Shown in pieces: positions 1 through 9,293 of a stretch of DNA of 49,839 nucleotides. The notes below the pieces were generated by a model. It did no database searches. It saw only the letters and a program-made list of their open reading frames with translations, and was not told the origin of the DNA. Positions within the stretch are counted from its first letter, which is position 1; every line of letters starts with the position of its first letter. The DNA comes from Leucosporidium creatinivorum (Eukaryota; Basidiomycota; Microbotryomycetes; Leucosporidiales; Leucosporidiaceae). The translations under genes were made by a program, and so were the position numbers. The stretch covers positions 85,448 to 135,286 of the forward strand of contig BCKL01000024.1 of the NCBI GenBank assembly GCA_001600635.1. Reading direction: 5' to 3'.

Positions 1-671
1 CCCCCCCCCTCGCCTGGCGCCTGGGACCCCCCCCCCCCCCTCCGCGCCGAGTGTGCCACTAGCTGAGTGGTTGCCCGTGGGAAAAAGGGTTGCTGGGTTA
101 GAGCGCGGGATCAGAAGAGGCCGCCCAGAGCCAAGGGAAGGCAAGGGACGCGCAACTGGAAGCGCCCTACGCCACTAGACGACCGGAGCCGAGAAATCGA
201 CTCATCGCCGAACTCCGAGTAGAAGAAACCCTCAGCCACATCTCGACGAGAGAGAGCCGACGTTCGTTTCGCGAAGCACAAGCTACAGGCCTGGAACATT
301 GAGCGGTCACCGAGTACCCGTGTTCACCTGCAGTCCGTTGTCGCCTAGGAAGACGTTTCTCGGTCCCCCTCTTCAAGATTCCCGCCCAGCCTTCTTCCTC
401 CTCGAGTAAAGCCGAGCGTTCAGTGACTCCCTCGCCTCTTACTACCCTTCTCGGCCCTCCTTTTGTCGACGAATCACCACCTACCAACCGCAAACCGCCT
501 TCATCACCCGTCATCGACACCTCCTCCCTCCTCGACGCTTCTACCTCCGAGCTTCCTTTCTTCTACCGCCCATCCTCTCCTGCTTCCTCCTCATCTGTAG
601 ACGAGACTTACCACTCTGAAACCAACTTCGGCTTCGCACCTACCCCTCCCCGACCACTCACCCCCGACGAC

Positions 672-3600
672 ATGGCGTCAAAAATCAAACCGAACCGAGA
701 CGAGAGCGACGATGAGAGCTACTACGACCGACGAGAGTTCCGAGCGGGAGGGAAGCTAGGAGAGTTCGACGGAAGGAACCCTCACCACTTCCTGGAGAAG
801 TACAAGGCCGTCCAAGCGAGCGGAGGCGGCAAAGGCAAGAGCACCGAGGCCGAGTTCGGCGCGAGGTGCATCGAGGGACTACCGATGTACCTGTCACCTA
901 AGGTCGCCCGAAGGGTCTCTTCTTGGAGCGAGTACAAGTCGAAGGACTGGGATGGGTTCCAAGCGAGGCTGCTGGAGGAGTACATCGACGAGAGAGACGA
1001 GCTGGCTTCGGTCTCGGAGCTCGGCGATGTCGCGAGGAAGTACAAGGGCCGCATTAGCAGCAAGGAAGACATCAATCGCTACTACCTCCGTTTTACCGAC
1101 CTCTCTGAACCCCTCATTGCCAAGAAGAAGGTCTCCAAGACCCAAGCTACTGCCACTTTCCTCAAGGGCCTCAACGGCGCTCCCTCCAAACTTCTCTACC
1201 GCGCATTCGAGAAAGCCAAGCTCAAAGGCACCACCACTGTATCGTTTGAAGACCTCACCCCCAAGGAAATCAAGGACAAGCTGGTGGAAGCTTACGAGGA
1301 AGAGGAGGAAGGAGGAACGATTGCCGCTCAGTTGAGGAAGCAAGCTGGCCTCTCCTCGCGCTCGGACCGACACGCTTACGACTCGGACTCGAGCTCCGAC
1401 GACTCTGATGACGGCTCCCACCGTCGCAAGCGCGAAGAGAAGAAGCGAAGGGAGCGCAAGATCGAGAAGTACGAGCGCGCCGAGAGGAAAGCCGAGAAAG
1501 AGCGAAAGCCGATCAAGAACGAGTACCGAGGAGGCTACTACGGCAAGCGCAGCGTATCCCATGACCGTCTCAAGGATCTCGACAGCGATTCCGACCTCGA
1601 CAAGGCCATCCACTCCCGCGACCGAGGCTCTCTCAGCCCCGCCGAGAGCGACGACGAGGATCAGATGACGGCGAAGCAAGTCGCAGCCCGTCGTCAGAGG
1701 AAGAAGAAGGAGAGAGAAGCCGAGATCCGAGCTGAGGAGAAGAGGATCGAGAAGATGGAGCGCGAAGAGCAAGAGGCGAGAGATGAGATCGAAGCCCAGA
1801 AGCGAAAGGAGCAAGAGAAGGGTGACATGCTGCTGAAGAGCGTGGACGAGCTACGTCAAGGATTTCAAAAGCTGTCCCTTGACGTCGTGGAAGTTAAGGA
1901 GAAGTACAACATCCAATCGAGTGCAGTCCAAGTCTCGGCGGTCAACTCCTCGGCGCACCCTTCGCATCCCTCGACGACGACCTACCAGCAGCCTCAGCCT
2001 TACTACCAGCAACAGTACCAACAACCCGCTGCGCAGCCTTACCCTCCTCAGAACCAGCCTCAGCCTTACCCCGGCACTTTGGCTCACCAAGCTCCTCCTC
2101 ACATGCAATGGCAGCAGAACCAGCAGTACTCCAACCAGTATCCGAGTAAGAGAACCTGCCATGGCTGCGACCAAGAAGGACACTTCCTCACCGACTGCCC
2201 TCGTCTCGCCGATCTTTACCAGGCCGGCATTCTCACCCCTGGCCCGAACGGTCGAACTCTGTACCGAAGCTACCTCATTCCTGGCTACCGTGACCGAGGA
2301 TCCAAGACGATGGATCAATGGCTCCGAGAGGAGGAGGCGAAGCGAGCGATCCAGCCAGCTCAACAGCAAGTTCCCCAGCTCGGCGCCCCTCCCGCTCCTC
2401 AGCCAGCTGTCCTCGCCCTTCCTCCCGCCGCTGGTAACGCGATCACCGTTGACTGGGTCGCTCCGTCCGTTCGTGTGCCCCAAGCAAGCAACCAATACGT
2501 CTCGTTCAACGCCGAGCAAGTCGAAGCCGACGCAGCGAAGCGAGCCCGGTCTACGGACAGTGTCGATGAGCCCAACAAGAAGCTGGATGCGAAGAAGGAT
2601 CCCAACGTTCGTTTCAACCTTCCTCCTGCCGTCATCGCTGGTCCTGCGCCCAAGCCGATCCTGAAGCCGAGGATCAAAGCATCGCCGAACCCTGCGCCTG
2701 AGCCCGAGAGAGATCTCATGGACTTTGAGTACGACGAGCCACAGCAATACGAAGGGAAAGGAAAAGCTCGCGAGCAGTCTGCGAAGGGAAAGGAGCCCGC
2801 CTTCAAGGTTCGCAACGTTTTGGAGGAGCTGCACTCGGAGGATTCGGTCTTCACTCAAATCATCGACTCTCCCGTCAGCATGAGCCTCGGTCAACTCCTC
2901 GCGGTATCTCCTATCATTGCTGGTCGTCTCCACTCCGCTACGCAACGCAAGAAGGTCCCCATTGAGAAAGCCTGGCCCTCTGCCGCCAACGCCGAGCTCT
3001 CCGCCGCGATCAACCACGTCGCCGCTGTCGATCCTGTCGACCCTATCTACATCGAGGATCTCTGTTACCTTACGATCTACATCAATGGGCAAGGCGTTAA
3101 AGCACTCGTCGATTCCGGAAGCCAAGTCAATCTCTGCACCGAGGGGTTGAGGAAGCGGCTCGGCCTGAACGTTCGTTTCGATTTGGAGCAGATGCTCACG
3201 GGAGTCGGAGGACACCAGCAGAAGATGGTTGGGATTGCGGAGAGAGTTCCGGTCAGCATCGGCGAACTCGTCATCCCGCTCCACCTTTCGGTGCTCATGG
3301 AGGGCAGCCAGCAGTTCATTCTCGGCGGTCCCTTCCTTCGCCAAGTCCTCGCTCAGCAACTCTACCTCGCCAACGGCCAAGTCGATCTCGTTCTCAGCTA
3401 TGACGAGAAGCGCTACCATGTCCCTGTTACCCCTCCTCACTCCGCGATGGATCGTCTTGTGGGTCGAGGATCAAGGCAGTGGAAGGGAGAGCCCGTTTAC
3501 GAGGACGAGCAGAGCGGTCACCTTGCCATGGCGGCTCAGAGTCAGGCCATCCTCATCGAAGTGCCCTACGAGTGGAACGACTGCGACGAAGAGGAGTGGG

Positions 3601-3677
3601 ACTTGATTGAGGCCGAGGCCGAGAAGCAGAAGGAGGGAAACGAGAGGGAGCGAGCGATCGCCGCTCCTCGCTCGTAG
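672..3677 (+). CDS. Gag polyprotein with zinc knuckle and aspartic protease
   Basis: About 1,001 aa from the first in-frame ATG at 672; the frame is open upstream to 303, so a non-AUG start cannot be excluded. The N-terminal third is capsid-like (a Trp/Leu-rich helical stretch around DNA 760-1300). Next come long charged Lys/Arg/Glu coiled-coil segments (1320-1900) and a Gln/Pro/Tyr-rich linker (1980-2140). A CCHC knuckle follows near 2157 (C-x2-C-x4-H-x4-C). A retroviral-type aspartic protease with the DSG active site lies near 3110, followed by a conserved ILGGPFL-type flap region near 3320. Gag should coat RNA in the particle and the protease should process the polyprotein. It ends at TAG 3675-3677, which overlaps the pol frame by 67 nt. 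Having protease on the gag side of the frameshift is a notable arrangement. Confidence 0.92.
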   Translation: MASKIKPNRDESDDESYYDRREFRAGGKLGEFDGRNPHHFLEKYKAVQASGGGKGKSTEAEFGARCIEGLPMYLSPKVARRVSSWSEYKSKDWDGFQARLLEEYIDERDELASVSELGDVARKYKGRISSKEDINRYYLRFTDLSEPLIAKKKVSKTQATATFLKGLNGAPSKLLYRAFEKAKLKGTTTVSFEDLTPKEIKDKLVEAYEEEEEGGTIAAQLRKQAGLSSRSDRHAYDSDSSSDDSDDGSHRRKREEKKRRERKIEKYERAERKAEKERKPIKNEYRGGYYGKRSVSHDRLKDLDSDSDLDKAIHSRDRGSLSPAESDDEDQMTAKQVAARRQRKKKEREAEIRAEEKRIEKMEREEQEARDEIEAQKRKEQEKGDMLLKSVDELRQGFQKLSLDVVEVKEKYNIQSSAVQVSAVNSSAHPSHPSTTTYQQPQPYYQQQYQQPAAQPYPPQNQPQPYPGTLAHQAPPHMQWQQNQQYSNQYPSKRTCHGCDQEGHFLTDCPRLADLYQAGILTPGPNGRTLYRSYLIPGYRDRGSKTMDQWLREEEAKRAIQPAQQQVPQLGAPPAPQPAVLALPPAAGNAITVDWVAPSVRVPQASNQYVSFNAEQVEADAAKRARSTDSVDEPNKKLDAKKDPNVRFNLPPAVIAGPAPKPILKPRIKASPNPAPEPERDLMDFEYDEPQQYEGKGKAREQSAKGKEPAFKVRNVLEELHSEDSVFTQIIDSPVSMSLGQLLAVSPIIAGRLHSATQRKKVPIEKAWPSAANAELSAAINHVAAVDPVDPIYIEDLCYLTIYINGQGVKALVDSGSQVNLCTEGLRKRLGLNVRFDLEQMLTGVGGHQQKMVGIAERVPVSIGELVIPLHLSVLMEGSQQFILGGPFLRQVLAQQLYLANGQVDLVLSYDEKRYHVPVTPPHSAMDRLVGRGSRQWKGEPVYEDEQSGHLAMAAQSQAILIEVPYEWNDCDEEEWDLIEAEAEKQKEGNERERAIAAPRS
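3635..3677 (+). promoter_or_regulatory. Putative -1 ribosomal frameshift signal (gag-pol)
   Basis: The heptamer GGGAAAC at 3635-3641 sits in the right phase for X XXY YYZ: gag codons are GGA (3636-3638) and AAC (3639-3641). After a -1 slip the reading GGG AAA CGA enters the pol frame, which is open from 3611 to 5845. Nine nt downstream a perfect 7-bp hairpin can form, 3651-3657 with 3668-3674, with a 10-nt loop. An alternative 6-bp stem, 3647-3652 with 3662-3667, overlaps it. The gag stop lies just past the hairpin. Pol has no ATG until about 3830, which fits synthesis as a fusion. GGGAAAC is an established slippery sequence in retroviruses; use here is inferred. Confidence 0.72.
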
Positions 3678-5848
3678 ACGCTAGTAGGCACTCTGTACAG
3701 GAAAATAGGTATTCGGATTGGTACTCGACGACGAGCGAAGATGGGATTGAACCGTATATAGACGCCCCTCCCGTACATGACCGAGATGACTCCGAGGATT
3801 TGAAGAAGGAACGCCGAGAGCGAACGGAGATGTGGGTGATGCAGATGGCGGATATGAAAGTCGACGATGTAGATAATGTACCTGTGTACGAGAATGAGCA
3901 TCAGTGGGGGGATAGCGAGTACGAGGACAGCGAGGACGAACTTCTAGCCGACGATGAGACGTTCCGAGCCACAATTGAGGATGATGAGGACCTAGGAGGA
4001 GAGTGGGAGCGTGAGAACGACGAATGGGTCCAGTATCTCGACGTCGAGGGACATACCATCAAGCTCACGACCTCGACCGAAAGCGACGACCAAGAAGAGG
4101 ACCTCATGTGCTCGCCCGAAGGACAGACGATGATGGCGAGGGCGATGGCGACGCTGTGCGGAGAGAAAAAGGTCGAAGTCAACGCCAAGTACAAGCCGGT
4201 CGCGAAGAAAGTCCGCCCTGTCAACGAGCCTCGCCCCGAGGGAACGGAGGACCCGCAACTCGTTCCGCCGAAGCTCTCGCGAGATCCCTACGAGACGCCA
4301 CTTACCCCCAACATGCCCAAGTTCCAATACGACGAGCACCTGTCCGAGGAGAACGTCAGCCTGATGAACTTCGGCCCCGACGACTGGCTCTGGCCCGAGG
4401 AGAAGAACCTACTCCTCAACGTCCTGCGACTCTGCGAAGGAGCGATCTCGTTCAGCGACGACGACATCGGGCGACTCAAGGAGGAATGGTGCCCACCTCA
4501 TAGGATCCCACTCGTCCCTCACACTCCATGGGCGAAGAAGCCGCTTCCAATCCCGCTCGCCATCCGAGATGAAGTCGCCCGACTCATCCGAGAGAAGATC
4601 CGAAACGGCGTCTACGAGCCTGCGACAGGACCATATTCGAGTCAGTTCTTTGTCGTCAAGAAGAAGTCAGGAGCGTACCGAATCGTCCACGACCTGCAAC
4701 CCCTCAACGCCGTCACGCTCAAAGATGCGATGACTCCGCCGAACGCCGAAGCCTTCATCGAGAGCTTCACGGGACACGTCTGCTACAGCCTGTTCGATGT
4801 GCGCAATGGATTTGGTCAGTTTCCGCTCGACAAAGCGAGTCGCCCCGTCACCGCCTTCCAGACTCAAGACAACGGCACCCTCCAGCACGCCATGATCCCT
4901 CAGGGCTACACCAACTCACCGGCGCTGTACCAGCGAGTCATGTTCTTCATCATGCGAGACGAGATTCCCGAGAATATGAACATCTTCATCGACGATAACG
5001 GCGTCAAAGGTCCGAAGAGCGACTACGGAGGAGAGACGTTAGCTGAGAACCGAGGGATTCGACGATGGCTCTGGGAGCACGCCGTACGGATGGAGAGGAT
5101 CTTGTGGCGACTGAAGGAAGCAGGTTTGAAGGTCTCGGGCCAGAAGGCGGTCGTCTGTACGCCGAGGTTGGAGATCACGGGAGTCGAGGTCAGCTTTGAA
5201 GGACGACGAATCACCGAGGCGAAGCTCAACAAGATCGAACGCCTACCTTTACCGACGAACCTCTTCGAACTCCGATCCGGCCTGGGCATGTTCTCCTACG
5301 TCCGAGAGTGGATCCCGAACTTCGGACTGATCGCCGCGCCGTTGCGAGAGCTGTTGAGGAAGGACGCGCCATGGGAGTGGGAGGAGAGACATACGAAGAG
5401 TTGGAAGGAGATTCAGCATCAAGTCGGCCAAGGAATCGTACTCAAGAAGCTCGACTACTCACCAGGCGCCGGAGAGATTGTCCTCGAGGTCGATTCGAGC
5501 AACGTCGCCGCCGGAGGAATCCTGATGCAGCGAGACGAGAGGAACAAGTGTCAGCCGGTCCGATACGAGAGCCTCACCTTCACCGAACGCGAGCAAAGGT
5601 ACTCACAGCCCAAACTCGAGCTCGCCGGCTTCGTCAAGATGCTCAAGAAGCTCCAAAGTTACCTGTACGGGGTCAGGTTCAAGGTCAAAATCGACGCTAC
5701 GGGAATCATCGGCATGATGAACCACCCCGAGCTCCCCAACTCGCCCATGAACCGCTGGATCGCCTACGCCCGCCTCTTCGACTTCGAGTTCGAGCACGTC
5801 CCAGGGAAGACTCACCTCCTAGCCGACGGACTCTCCCGCGCCGCTTGA
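3641..5848 (+). CDS. Pol part 1: reverse transcriptase and RNase H
   Basis: The frame is open from 3611; translation is expected from the frameshift site at 3641 rather than from an internal ATG. An acidic N-terminal leader runs to about 4250. RT fingers and palm follow, with the substrate-binding block near 4630-4700 and an FIDD catalytic box near 4985, the Y/FxDD motif of Ty3 RTs. RNase H is present with its Asp (near 5490), Glu (near 5615) and Asp (near 5692), and the conserved terminal block containing ADGLSR just before the stop. It should copy element RNA into cDNA inside particles. It ends at TGA 5846-5848, but the same frame reopens at once into integrase, so the stop is either a nonsense mutation or a leaky stop. 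Confidence 0.92.
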   Translation, partial: REGASDRRSSLVDASRHSVQENRYSDWYSTTSEDGIEPYIDAPPVHDRDDSEDLKKERRERTEMWVMQMADMKVDDVDNVPVYENEHQWGDSEYEDSEDELLADDETFRATIEDDEDLGGEWERENDEWVQYLDVEGHTIKLTTSTESDDQEEDLMCSPEGQTMMARAMATLCGEKKVEVNAKYKPVAKKVRPVNEPRPEGTEDPQLVPPKLSRDPYETPLTPNMPKFQYDEHLSEENVSLMNFGPDDWLWPEEKNLLLNVLRLCEGAISFSDDDIGRLKEEWCPPHRIPLVPHTPWAKKPLPIPLAIRDEVARLIREKIRNGVYEPATGPYSSQFFVVKKKSGAYRIVHDLQPLNAVTLKDAMTPPNAEAFIESFTGHVCYSLFDVRNGFGQFPLDKASRPVTAFQTQDNGTLQHAMIPQGYTNSPALYQRVMFFIMRDEIPENMNIFIDDNGVKGPKSDYGGETLAENRGIRRWLWEHAVRMERILWRLKEAGLKVSGQKAVVCTPRLEITGVEVSFEGRRITEAKLNKIERLPLPTNLFELRSGLGMFSYVREWIPNFGLIAAPLRELLRKDAPWEWEERHTKSWKEIQHQVGQGIVLKKLDYSPGAGEIVLEVDSSNVAAGGILMQRDERNKCQPVRYESLTFTEREQRYSQPKLELAGFVKMLKKLQSYLYGVRFKVKIDATGIIGMMNHPELPNSPMNRWIAYARLFDFEFEHVPGKTHLLADGLSRAA

Positions 5849-5893
5849 GACGACGACGACTCGACCGCTTGGGATCTCGACGATGCGATCTCG

Positions 5894-7588
5894 ATGCCTG
5901 TGGAAGTGGAGACATTGTTCGAGGAGGAGATCGAGCAAGAAGCGAGAGAAGGAGCTTACCATCCCGAGGTCTTCCTCATCGTCGGAGCATACGAGAATGA
6001 GTGGGAAGCAGTTGGCTTGTGGTTGGAAAAGGGAAAGAGGAAGAAGGGACTCGACAAGGACGAATGGGGGAAGGTGAAGAGGATGGCGACGGGATGTTTC
6101 GTCCGAAACGGGAGGATCTACAAGGGAGAGAAAGGAGGTCAGCACGTCGAGGTCGTACAGGATCCTCATCGTCAGATCCAATTCCTCATCGAGCTACACG
6201 ACGAACTTGGTCATCGAGGTCGAGACGAGACGATCCGAAGAGCGAACGAGCGTTGTTGGTGGCCGAGAATGAGCAAGGACATCGCTTCCTACGTCAGGTC
6301 GTGCGAAGAGTGTCAGAAGAGGAAGCCAAATGCCGAGTTCGAAGAACAACTACCTACAGTCCCATCCGGCATCTTCGCCAAGGTCCATTTCGACGCGGTC
6401 CACATCAAGCTCGGCGCCTATCCTTACCTCATCATCGGCCGAGACGACCTCACAGGCTGGGCCGAAGCGAAGCCCCTCCGCAAGCTCGACTCCGAGAACG
6501 TCGCCAAGTTCATCGAAGAGGAGTGGATCCTCCGACACGGCCCAATGCGAGAAGCAGTCGTCGACGGCGGTTCCGAGTTCCGCGCCGAGGTGAGGAGGAT
6601 GCTGGACAGGCGAGGAGTCAAGGTCAAGGTCAGCTCTCCGTATCATCCTGAAGCGAATGGTCGTGTCGAGCGAGGTCATCCTCCCATCGTCGACGCCATG
6701 GTCAAGGTCGCCGAGAAGCCGTCGAACTGGCACGCCTACCTCAAACTCGCCCTCTACGCCGACCGAATCTCGACTCAACGATCAACAGGCTACTCACCTT
6801 TCGAACTCGTCTACGGAGAGCAACCCATCCTGCCCGTCGATACCAAGCTCTCGACCTGGCTCGTCAACGATTGGGGTCAAGTGAAGGACAAAGCGTCAAT
6901 GTTGGCTGCGAGGATCAGGGTACTGGAGCAGAATCCGAGAAGGATCAAGAGAGCAATCGAGAAGATGAGCCGAGCTCGGACCAAAGGAATCGCCTACGCC
7001 AATCGCCTCAACTCACATCGAATGCGTGCTCCGCTCGAGCCTGGAGCCCTCGTTCTCGTCCGAAACATGAGGAGGAAAGACCTGGAAGGAGGAAAGTTTG
7101 CGAAGAGATGGTTAGGACCCTACGCGGTTGCTGAGAGGTTGGCGAAGGGATCTTACAAGTTGCGAGAGTTGGGATCCGACGTGGTGAGGGAGAAACCAGT
7201 TGCGGCGAAGCATTTGAAGCAGTTTTACGTGTTGGGAAGGAGCTTGAGGGAGATCATCAGTCAAGAAGTTGTAGGAGAGGACGATGAAGATGGCTGGGAT
7301 GATGGTGAGGACGACGAAGAGGAGGAGGGAGACGTGGAAGTTGATTCGAAGGCCTCCAGCGACGGCCGAGACCAAGTTGAGCCCCACCCCTCCGACCGAG
7401 CCGACTCAAGTGATGGACAATCGATGGCCTCGGAACCCGACACACAGCCTACAGAATCGGAGTCCAGCGCTCACGAGGAAGACGTCCCTTGGCGCCAACG
7501 ACTCAAACGCGAAGGCCGAGGAGAGCGCAAGACCGAGCAGTTCGGAGGCCAGAAAGGCGACTGGATTGTACCCAAGAAGCGAGTTTGA
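5894..7588 (+). CDS. Pol part 2: integrase
   Basis: 565 codons from ATG 5894, in the same frame as RT-RNase H; the 15 codons between the TGA and this ATG are also open, so the region may be the continuation of pol. It carries an HHCC zinc-binding N-terminus (H-x4-H near 6200, C-x2-C near 6305), a DDE core with Asp near 6393, Asp near 6563 and Glu near 6673, and a GPY/F-like C-terminal module near 7110-7230. The last 110 residues are acidic and Ser-rich with no visible chromodomain. Integrase inserts the cDNA into the genome. No LTR or clear polypurine tract is visible downstream. Confidence 0.9.
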   Translation: MPVEVETLFEEEIEQEAREGAYHPEVFLIVGAYENEWEAVGLWLEKGKRKKGLDKDEWGKVKRMATGCFVRNGRIYKGEKGGQHVEVVQDPHRQIQFLIELHDELGHRGRDETIRRANERCWWPRMSKDIASYVRSCEECQKRKPNAEFEEQLPTVPSGIFAKVHFDAVHIKLGAYPYLIIGRDDLTGWAEAKPLRKLDSENVAKFIEEEWILRHGPMREAVVDGGSEFRAEVRRMLDRRGVKVKVSSPYHPEANGRVERGHPPIVDAMVKVAEKPSNWHAYLKLALYADRISTQRSTGYSPFELVYGEQPILPVDTKLSTWLVNDWGQVKDKASMLAARIRVLEQNPRRIKRAIEKMSRARTKGIAYANRLNSHRMRAPLEPGALVLVRNMRRKDLEGGKFAKRWLGPYAVAERLAKGSYKLRELGSDVVREKPVAAKHLKQFYVLGRSLREIISQEVVGEDDEDGWDDGEDDEEEEGDVEVDSKASSDGRDQVEPHPSDRADSSDGQSMASEPDTQPTESESSAHEEDVPWRQRLKREGRGERKTEQFGGQKGDWIVPKKRV

Positions 7589-7949
7589 AGTACATATTGA
7601 TAGTGCAACGGACAGTAGCGTGCGGATACCTTTCTGATAGCCTTGATAGTCCCCTACATAACCCACAAAAGCCCAAAAACAGCTCTCCGACACCGCCGAG
7701 CAGATGAGTCCCCGTTTCGTTTCCGCTTGCCCCTAAACCATACCCTGCCTTAGCACCGATATTCCCCGAGAAGTCATGCTTGAGAAGCACATGATGAACA
7801 CCGAACCCCGAATGCACCATATGGTCACTCAGCGCGCCGCTGGCGGCGCTCCGACTTTCGTTCAAGTCCGAACCTCTCTCTCTCTCCTTCCTCACACCTC
7901 GTCGTACCCTTCACTCCTTCGCCCAAGCTCTCCCATTCTCTCTTTCACC
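7589..7949. other. Non-coding gap after the Ty3 element
   Basis: No convincing coding frame. It should contain the 3' LTR of the element if one were intact, but I see no repeat of the 5' side. The last 90 bases are CT-rich, as is usual for a core promoter and 5' UTR in this genome, and lead to the ATG at 7950. Confidence 0.4.
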
Positions 7950-8890
7950 ATGTCCCTCGTTCTTTACAACCCTCGCGGCCGAAGCATCCCCTACAGCCAC
8001 GTCTACCTCGCCACCCTCTTGTCGGGCGAGCTCCGCCCCGCCTCCCAGCACCTCGCCGTAATTGGCAACGTCGACGCTAGCTTCTGGAACGCCACCTTTA
8101 GGGAGAGCATCCTTACCCAGCACTTCCGCTCGATCGTTGAGCTCACTTCGGTAGCCGAGAGGGACCCCCTCCTTTGGGCTCTCTTCGGATTCAGCGCCGA
8201 CAACATCTCGTTGCATACCTTTTTGGTGACGCTACTGCGCGATAGGGATACTCTGGCTACGTTCAGATACCGTGAGAGCTTGGTGGAGTGGGTGGAGTGG
8301 TTGGAGGAGGAGGTCGCGAGGATCAACGCCGAGCGCGACGCTCGCCCTACCCACCCTCATCGGTCACGGCAGTCAAGTCGCGGGCGACTTGATCAGTGGG
8401 GGGATGATGTCGGCGGTCAGGACGAGCTCGGCTGTTCACCAAGTCCCTCAGCAGCCCCTTGCCCACTCCTCCACCTCTTCGGCGCTCGTCCTCTCCCCTC
8501 GCTCCTTCATCACCGACGCTCGCCCTCGCTCCTTCATCACCACGCGAGTACCTCGAGCACTGTCGACCCTCGCCCTTCGCCGCCATCTCCTCCGCCGAGC
8601 TCGCCGTCGGCTTCCCTTCCCCCTCGGCTGCGCCCCACGCGTCGGGATCCACTTCCGTCTACTCGCCCGCCCACTACGGCCCGGCCTCGCCTCAATTCGC
8701 GCCCACCGAGCCTCGCTACGCTCCGTCCTCTCCTCCTCTCTCGCCTTTCGTTCACCCCGAGTACACCAACTTCGACGCCGACTACTACTTTGGCCAGGAC
8801 TACAAGGACGAGGAGCAGTTCCCCTTCGGCGAGAGCAAGGTGCACCGCAGGGACGGAAAGGGAGTCGCCTCGGCGGACGGCTCGGCTTAG
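7950..8890 (+). CDS. Hypothetical protein, reading frame disrupted
   Basis: Not recognised. The ATG at 7950 follows a CT-rich leader. The first frame encodes about 130 residues of ordinary mixed composition (start MSLVLYNP) that look like a compact helical domain. Coding character then appears to move to the +1 frame around 8345-8520 and to the +2 frame from about 8520 to the TAG at 8888, where Pro/Ser/Tyr-rich sequence ends in an acidic tail. No good GT-AG intron explains either change. A direct repeat of an 18-nt unit near 8500-8540 sits at the second change. This may be a pseudogene, an assembly error, or a gene with unusual introns. Confidence 0.45.
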
Positions 8891-8955
8891 GTGGAGCATG
8901 CGGTTGATCATGTGGGAGCGGCTTGGACAGCAGGACAGGGGTCTCTTTAGACGAG

Positions 8956-8963
8956 TATAAAAG
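8956..8963 (+). promoter_or_regulatory. TATA box (TATAAAAG)
   Basis: A perfect TATAAAAG followed by a CT-rich initiator-like stretch. Downstream, two frames are open across about 9050-9256 with codon-like C-ending usage, but there is no ATG anywhere from 8990 to 9256. The box could drive a non-coding RNA, a gene that lost its start codon, or nothing. Confidence 0.45.
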
Positions 8964-9293
8964 GGCTGGTTCTCTCTCTCTTTCTTAGACACACTCCGTA
9001 CTTCCCCCACTTCTCACTTCACTCGCACTTCGCTTTACCTTCCTCATCCCCTCTCTCTCTCATACTTCTTTCGATTCAAAGCTTTGGCAATCAGTACCTC
9101 GTTCATCAGTAACAACTCGAGCACTACAGCGAAAGACTTGCGAGCCTCGACGTCCATCAGCGAGCACAAGTCCTTCTCGAACCTCGGCTTCGGCGAACAC
9201 TCCTCGTCCTCTTCTCTACCTCCTACATCTTCGAACTTCGTCGTCGTCGACTCGTAGTGGTACTTAGGTGGAACTCGACCTCTTTCACCTTCT

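Larger units (their letters stand above)
303..7588 (+). mobile_element. Ty3/Gypsy LTR retrotransposon, internal region
   Basis: Three collinear ORFs encode Gag with a zinc knuckle and aspartic protease, then RT-RNase H, then integrase. The order RT-RH-IN defines Ty3/Gypsy. The gag frame is open from 303, just after a TGA at 300-302. Frames are nearly intact: gag and pol are linked by a plausible -1 frameshift and pol is cut once by a TGA at 5846. I compared 1-420 with 7589-8000 and saw no LTR pair. The window begins in C-runs, so the 5' LTR may lie outside it or be mis-assembled. No chromodomain is visible at the integrase C-terminus; the protein ends in an acidic tail. The small number of lesions suggests fairly recent activity (inference). 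Confidence 0.93.

Noticed and set aside
68-81. TGG-starting 14-mer that could be a tRNA primer-binding site for the Ty3 element
   Set aside because: The sequence before it does not end in CA, no LTR copy is found downstream, and I could not match it to a specific tRNA 3' end with confidence.
894-3440. Long minus-strand open frames opposite gag
   Set aside because: They mirror the codon bias of gag on the other strand; the plus frame has the zinc knuckle and protease.
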